Positions 59,956-64,000 of a stretch of 64,000 nucleotides of DNA are shown one piece after another. Positions within the stretch are counted from its first letter, which is position 1, and each line of letters starts with the position of its first letter. Below the pieces are notes generated by a model, which was not told where the DNA came from, did not search any database, and saw only the letters and a program-made list of their open reading frames with translations. The stretch comes from Stenotrophomonas nematodicola (lineage in GTDB: Bacteria > Pseudomonadota > Gammaproteobacteria > Xanthomonadales > Xanthomonadaceae), in assembly GCF_009467805.1 (NCBI RefSeq), contig NZ_WIAY01000009.1:1-64000 (forward strand), written 5' to 3'. The position numbers and the translations under genes are program-made.

Positions 59956-62646
59956 TCAGTCCTGTGCCACCGGCTCATCCGGCTTGGCCGCCTCCGGGCT
60001 GACCCGCTCGATGGTGTGGCGCAGCTCGCGGCCGAGGATGAACTTGGCGTCTTTGGCCCAGGCATCCAGGCGGTCGTCGAACAGCAGCTTGCTGTTCTCG
60101 TCCGGCCATACCAGCCGCAGCTCTCGCAGCTTCTGGATGAAGCCGCGGAACAGCGTGCGGTCGAAGAACTCCGGCGCGGCCGGCGCATACAGCAGGCTCA
60201 GGCGCTGCGCGGCCTGCTGGCACAGGCTTTCCAGCTCGGCCGCGCCGAGCGTGCCCGGGCCATTCTTCACCAGCACCGAGATGGCGATGTAATAGCGCTC
60301 GAACGCCTGCTGCAGCGAGTGGCCGATGGCACGCAGACGGAAGACTTCGTCGGTCTGTCCGGTGTTGCGCGCCAGGATGCCGCCGTCGTCGTCATTGACG
60401 TTCTGCAGCAGGCCCTCGCGCACGAACACGTTGATGGTCTGCTCGATGCGCTGGGCGAACTCGTCCTCGCTCCACGGCAGGAACAGCTCGGCCTGCAGGA
60501 ACGGGTACACCGTGCGGCCCAGCTGCACCAGGCCGGTACGGCTCATGCGACGGTTGTTCTGGAAGCAGCACGCCACCCACGACGAGGCCGTGAACAGGTG
60601 CAGCACGTTGTTGCGGAAGTAGCTGAGCAGCACTGCCGTATCGCCGCTGACGCTGAGCACATCACCGAGCGGGTGCTTGATGCGGGTCAGGACGTTGATT
60701 TCCTCGGCATGGGCGATGATCCGCTCCGGCGAGTGCGGGGTCACCGTCACGCGATCGGAGTACGGCATCTCCACCAGCAGGGTTTTGCACAGCTCGATCT
60801 GCGCGATCAGGTCGGCCTCGCCCATCGCATGCTTGGGCGTGGACAGCAGCGCCAGCGCCAGCAGGTTGATCGGATTGACGTCGGCGGCGCCGTTGATATG
60901 CACCTGGATGCGTTCGGCCAGGTGGTCGACCGTGCCCGACAGCCACGACGGCTTCTCGTCTTCGCCGACCGGCTGCCCATTCCACTCCGGCGCCTGCTGG
61001 GCCAGCACGTCGTTGAGCGCGATCGGCTCGCCGAAGTTCACCACGACCTGGCCGTAGTTCTGCTTGAGCACCTTGGGAATGGACCACAGCAGCTGCCAGA
61101 TCGATTCCTTTTCCTTGGGCCGCCCGGACAGCTCATCCAGGTAGCTGCCGCCTTCCATCAGCTTTTCGTAGCCGATGTAGACCGGCTGGAACAGCACCGG
61201 CTTGCGCGGCTGGCGCAGGAACGCGCGCAGCGTCATCGAGATCATGCCGCCCTTGGGCTGCAGCAGGCGACCGGTTCGCGAGCGGCCACCCTCGACGAAG
61301 TACTCGATCGAGTAGCCACCCGCCACCAGCTGCGCCACGTACTCGCTGAGCACCGCCGAGTACAGCGCGTTGCCGCGGATGGAGCGGCGGATGAAGAACG
61401 CGCCTCCCTTGCGCAGCAGCGTGCCCACCACCGGCAGGTTCAGGTTGATGCCGGCCACGATGTGCGGCGGCACAATGCCACGGTCGTACAGCAGGTAGGA
61501 CAGCAGCAGGTAGTCCATGTGGCTGCGGTGGCTGGGCACGTAGACCACTTCGTGCCCGGGCGCGGCCGCCTTGAACTTGTCCAGGTGATGGACCAGCACG
61601 CCGGCATAGATGCGGTTCCAGACGTGGCTGAGCATGAAGCTCGCCGAGCGCACCACCGGGCTGGAATAGTCCGCGGCGATTTCCCAGGCGTAGGCATGCG
61701 CCTTCTTCCAGGCATCGGCCGGCTTGGAGTTGTCGCGCTTGGCCTGCGAGGCGATCGCCTCGCGCACGGTGTCGGCATCGAGCACCTTGTCCACCAGCAG
61801 GCGGCGGGTGGACAGATCCGGACCGATCACCGATTCACGGATACGGCGGAAGTGCGTGCGCAGCACCCGCTGCAGCTTGCGCACGGTGCGCTCGGGGTCC
61901 AGCCCCTCGTCCACGGTGGTGCGCAGGGAAATCGGCGGCGCGAAGCGCACGATGGTGCTGCGGCCGTTGAGCAGCACGGCCAGCAGGCGACGGAACCGGC
62001 CCACCAGTGCCCAGTTTTCCGAGAACAGCACGGCGAACCAGCCGCTCTGCTTGTCCGGCGCACGTCCGACGAAGATCGACACCGGCACCAGGTGCACGTC
62101 CAGCTCATCGCGTGCGCGATGGGCCTGCAGCACCTTGGCCAGCGAATCCGAATGGGTCTTGGCGCCGCGCTGCTCGGGAATCAGCGAGTTGCTGCTGCTG
62201 CGGCGGGACAGCGCCAGGTAGGCACGCCGGCGCCCGGTCGGGTCGCCGGCGATGGGCACCAGCGGCGAGGGCAGGCCGGCTTCACGGCAGGCCTTGTCCA
62301 GGATCAGCGCGTTGGACAGCCCGTAGTCTTCCAGCACATAGACCACCGGGCGGCCGTCGTTGTACTGGCCGGGATGTTCCGGTTCGATCTTCAGCGACAG
62401 CCACGGCTCGACCAGCCGGCCCAGCAGGCGCGCCCACCACGGGCGGCGGCCCACCGGGGCACGGGTTCCGGGCACGATGGCGGACGGCGCGGTTGCCGCC
62501 GGGTCGGCCGCAGCCGGCGCCTCGCCGGGCTCGGCCGGAATGCCGGCAACGGGCGCGGTGTCGGGCGACGCGGACGGTGCGTCCGGCGTCTTGGGCGGCT
62601 CTTCGCCGGGGAAAGGCAGGGGATTCTGGTTCGGCATCGGCTTCAT
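59956..62646 (-). CDS. plsB: Glycerol-3-phosphate 1-O-acyltransferase
   Basis: 896-residue PlsB, the first enzyme of phospholipid synthesis, acylating glycerol-3-phosphate at sn-1 at the inner membrane. The HX4D active site (PSHRSHMDYLL) and the GGRSRTGRLLQPKGG motif are unmistakable. It is ~90 residues longer than E. coli PlsB because of a Pro/Ala-rich N-terminal extension (about residues 5-65). Its ATG shares a base with the stop of the upstream lipoprotein gene (TAATG), indicating translational coupling. Confidence 0.95.
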   Translation of the reverse strand: MKPMPNQNPLPFPGEEPPKTPDAPSASPDTAPVAGIPAEPGEAPAAADPAATAPSAIVPGTRAPVGRRPWWARLLGRLVEPWLSLKIEPEHPGQYNDGRPVVYVLEDYGLSNALILDKACREAGLPSPLVPIAGDPTGRRRAYLALSRRSSSNSLIPEQRGAKTHSDSLAKVLQAHRARDELDVHLVPVSIFVGRAPDKQSGWFAVLFSENWALVGRFRRLLAVLLNGRSTIVRFAPPISLRTTVDEGLDPERTVRKLQRVLRTHFRRIRESVIGPDLSTRRLLVDKVLDADTVREAIASQAKRDNSKPADAWKKAHAYAWEIAADYSSPVVRSASFMLSHVWNRIYAGVLVHHLDKFKAAAPGHEVVYVPSHRSHMDYLLLSYLLYDRGIVPPHIVAGINLNLPVVGTLLRKGGAFFIRRSIRGNALYSAVLSEYVAQLVAGGYSIEYFVEGGRSRTGRLLQPKGGMISMTLRAFLRQPRKPVLFQPVYIGYEKLMEGGSYLDELSGRPKEKESIWQLLWSIPKVLKQNYGQVVVNFGEPIALNDVLAQQAPEWNGQPVGEDEKPSWLSGTVDHLAERIQVHINGAADVNPINLLALALLSTPKHAMGEADLIAQIELCKTLLVEMPYSDRVTVTPHSPERIIAHAEEINVLTRIKHPLGDVLSVSGDTAVLLSYFRNNVLHLFTASSWVACCFQNNRRMSRTGLVQLGRTVYPFLQAELFLPWSEDEFAQRIEQTINVFVREGLLQNVNDDDGGILARNTGQTDEVFRLRAIGHSLQQAFERYYIAISVLVKNGPGTLGAAELESLCQQAAQRLSLLYAPAAPEFFDRTLFRGFIQKLRELRLVWPDENSKLLFDDRLDAWAKDAKFILGRELRHTIERVSPEAAKPDEPVAQD

Positions 62647-63614
62647 TATGGCTTAGCCGGTGCGGAAGCATCGTCCTTGACCGCAGCGGCCGCCTCTGCT
62701 TCAGCCGCCTTGGCGGCGTCATGTTCAGCTTGTGCGGCCTCGGCGGCCCGCAGCAGCGCGTCGGTGTCTTCGAGCGTCCGCGTCACGTACCAGTGGCCCT
62801 CGCGACGGGTCATGCGCACCTGTGCGTCGATCTGTTCGCCCGCCAGCGGGTACTGGATCCGCACCACGGCGGTATCGCCCTGCTGGGACACCAGTTCGCC
62901 GCGCAGTTCGGTCAGCGCCGTGTCCAGCGACAGGCCGTAACTGGCCAGCGCGGTTTTGAAGGCCTTGGCGAACGGTCCCAGCCGGCGCAGCGAACCTTCC
63001 ATGCCCGCGGCCTGCAGTTGTTCCTCGGTGGACAGCGCGGCGGTCCGCGCCGTGGCCGTCAGCAGGGTGATGGTGGTGCGGGCGCGCTGTTTGTCGGTCA
63101 GCGGGGCGGCGGCCGCCCAGCGGCTGAGCGCGTCGACCACCTGGGTGTAGTGGGCGCGCTCGGTTTCGCTGTAGTCGCTCTGGTTGCGCAGGTACTGCAC
63201 ACCGAACAGTCCCATCGAATGCGCCGCCTGGCGCACCCCCGTGGCCTGGCCGGCAATCTGCGCGTCGAAGGCGCGCTGCAGGCGCTGCGGCGCGTCCGGC
63301 CGTGACAGCGCGGCCATCATCGGCAGGAACTGACCATCCAGCGGCAGTTCGGTCAGCGGCCAGCGGCTGCGTCCCTGGGCCCAGGCCGCCTGCAGGCGGT
63401 CGTACTGGGCCGGCGGCACCGACGCCTGCGCGTAGCCGACCAGGTCATTGTCGGCGACGAGGCGGGCAAGCTGGCGCAGGGCCGCCACCGGTTCGGCGGC
63501 TGGCGCATCCGGATCGATCTGATCGCGCTTGCACGCACTGAGCAGCACCAGGCCGCAGAACGACAGCGCCAGTACCCACTCTCGACAACGCCCTGGCATC
63601 AACGGCATGGACAT
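62646..63614 (-). CDS. Lipoprotein of unknown function coupled to plsB
   Basis: 322 residues with a lipobox signal (LALSFCGLVLLSACKRD) and a mostly helical mature part; recognisable stretches are SLRRLGPFAKAFKTALASYG, SQQGDTAVVRIQYPLAGEQ and MTRREGHWYVTRTLEDTD, followed by an Ala/Glu/Lys-rich tail. GGGGAG nine bases upstream supports the ATG at 63614. The stop overlaps the plsB start by one base, hinting at joint expression. No family recognised with confidence. Confidence 0.78.
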   Translation of the reverse strand: MSMPLMPGRCREWVLALSFCGLVLLSACKRDQIDPDAPAAEPVAALRQLARLVADNDLVGYAQASVPPAQYDRLQAAWAQGRSRWPLTELPLDGQFLPMMAALSRPDAPQRLQRAFDAQIAGQATGVRQAAHSMGLFGVQYLRNQSDYSETERAHYTQVVDALSRWAAAAPLTDKQRARTTITLLTATARTAALSTEEQLQAAGMEGSLRRLGPFAKAFKTALASYGLSLDTALTELRGELVSQQGDTAVVRIQYPLAGEQIDAQVRMTRREGHWYVTRTLEDTDALLRAAEAAQAEHDAAKAAEAEAAAAVKDDASAPAKP

Positions 63615-63736
63615 GAATTCGGACTCCCCGGACCGGTCCGCATCTTGCGGCCTGCGGCCCTGCAGCGGCAAGCCGGGCCCTTGCGGCGCCACCATAGGAG
63701 GCCGCAGGTCATTGAAAAACAAGGAAAACGAACGGA

Positions 63737-63759
63737 CACCGGCCGGGACCGGCGCGGTG
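63737..63759 (-). terminator. Terminator of the trypsin-like protease gene
   Basis: On the minus strand CACCGCGCCGG pairs with CCGGCCGGTG (one bulged base), followed by a T-rich stretch (TCCGTTCGTTTTCC). It lies 18 bases past the protease stop codon and reads as a fair Rho-independent terminator. Confidence 0.7.
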
Positions 63760-63776
63760 CCCGTGCCCGACAGGGT

Positions 63777-64000
<224 letters not shown>

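Noticed and set aside
58288..62940. A 1550-codon plus-strand open frame across rdgC, ttcA and plsB.
   Set aside because: It runs antisense to three well-identified genes and encodes low-complexity sequence with no recognisable domain.

Overview
The window is high-GC DNA that reads as a chromosomal segment of Stenotrophomonas or a close Xanthomonadaceae relative. The strongest pointer is the family of short stem-loops preceded by GTAG (for example 21753-21954 and 51643-51665), which match the GTAG-type REP elements described in Stenotrophomonas maltophilia. Gene content also fits an aerobic gammaproteobacterium: GlnK/AmtB/GlnA, GltBD, PlsB, RdgC, TtcA, fused indolepyruvate ferredoxin oxidoreductase and inhibitor-I78 lipoproteins. 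I see no tRNA or rRNA gene, CRISPR array, insertion sequence or prophage.

Layout. 125-3630 (minus): nitrogen block amtB-glnK-glnA, with a near-perfect sigma-54 promoter and an NtrC-type dyad in front of glnA. 3852-5557 (plus): uppP and a META/DUF4377 lipoprotein. 5606-10224 (minus): PEBP protein, TPR/sulfotransferase-like protein, YheT hydrolase, PlsC acyltransferase. 10406-14627 (minus): tightly packed ParA, SixA, YceI, ClsC-type phospholipase D and hotdog thioesterase. 14759-17891: AAA+ ATPase, AEC carrier, TPR protein. 18050-21742: fused indolepyruvate oxidoreductase, followed by a compound REP array and a DUF938 methyltransferase.

22765-35261 (plus) is the most unusual block. It is a nine-gene apparent operon: two TldD-type HEXXXH metalloprotease paralogues with twin-arginine signals, one TldE/PmbA partner, a DUF4159 protein, a MoxR AAA+ ATPase, a DUF58 MIDAS protein, a BatA-like membrane protein, a large histidine-rich membrane protein and a second large membrane protein. 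Start/stop overlaps link the last four genes. I propose an exported TldD/TldE protease system serviced by a MoxR/Bat-like envelope module; this is inference.

36241-39806: mrfA-mrfB, a helicase plus exonuclease pair known for mitomycin-type lesion repair in Bacillus. 39865-47004: three small inhibitor-I78 or I78-like lipoproteins interspersed with a BlaI/BlaR1-type pair and its operators, a beta-lactamase-fold serine hydrolase, an SDR with a histone-like basic tail, and topoisomerase IB. 47170-53137: gltB-gltD. 53150-64000: a hybrid histidine kinase, a tandem-domain methylglyoxal synthase, a YgjP-type metallopeptidase, rdgC, ttcA, a YdcH protein, plsB with a coupled lipoprotein, and the 3' end of a trypsin-like protease running off the window.
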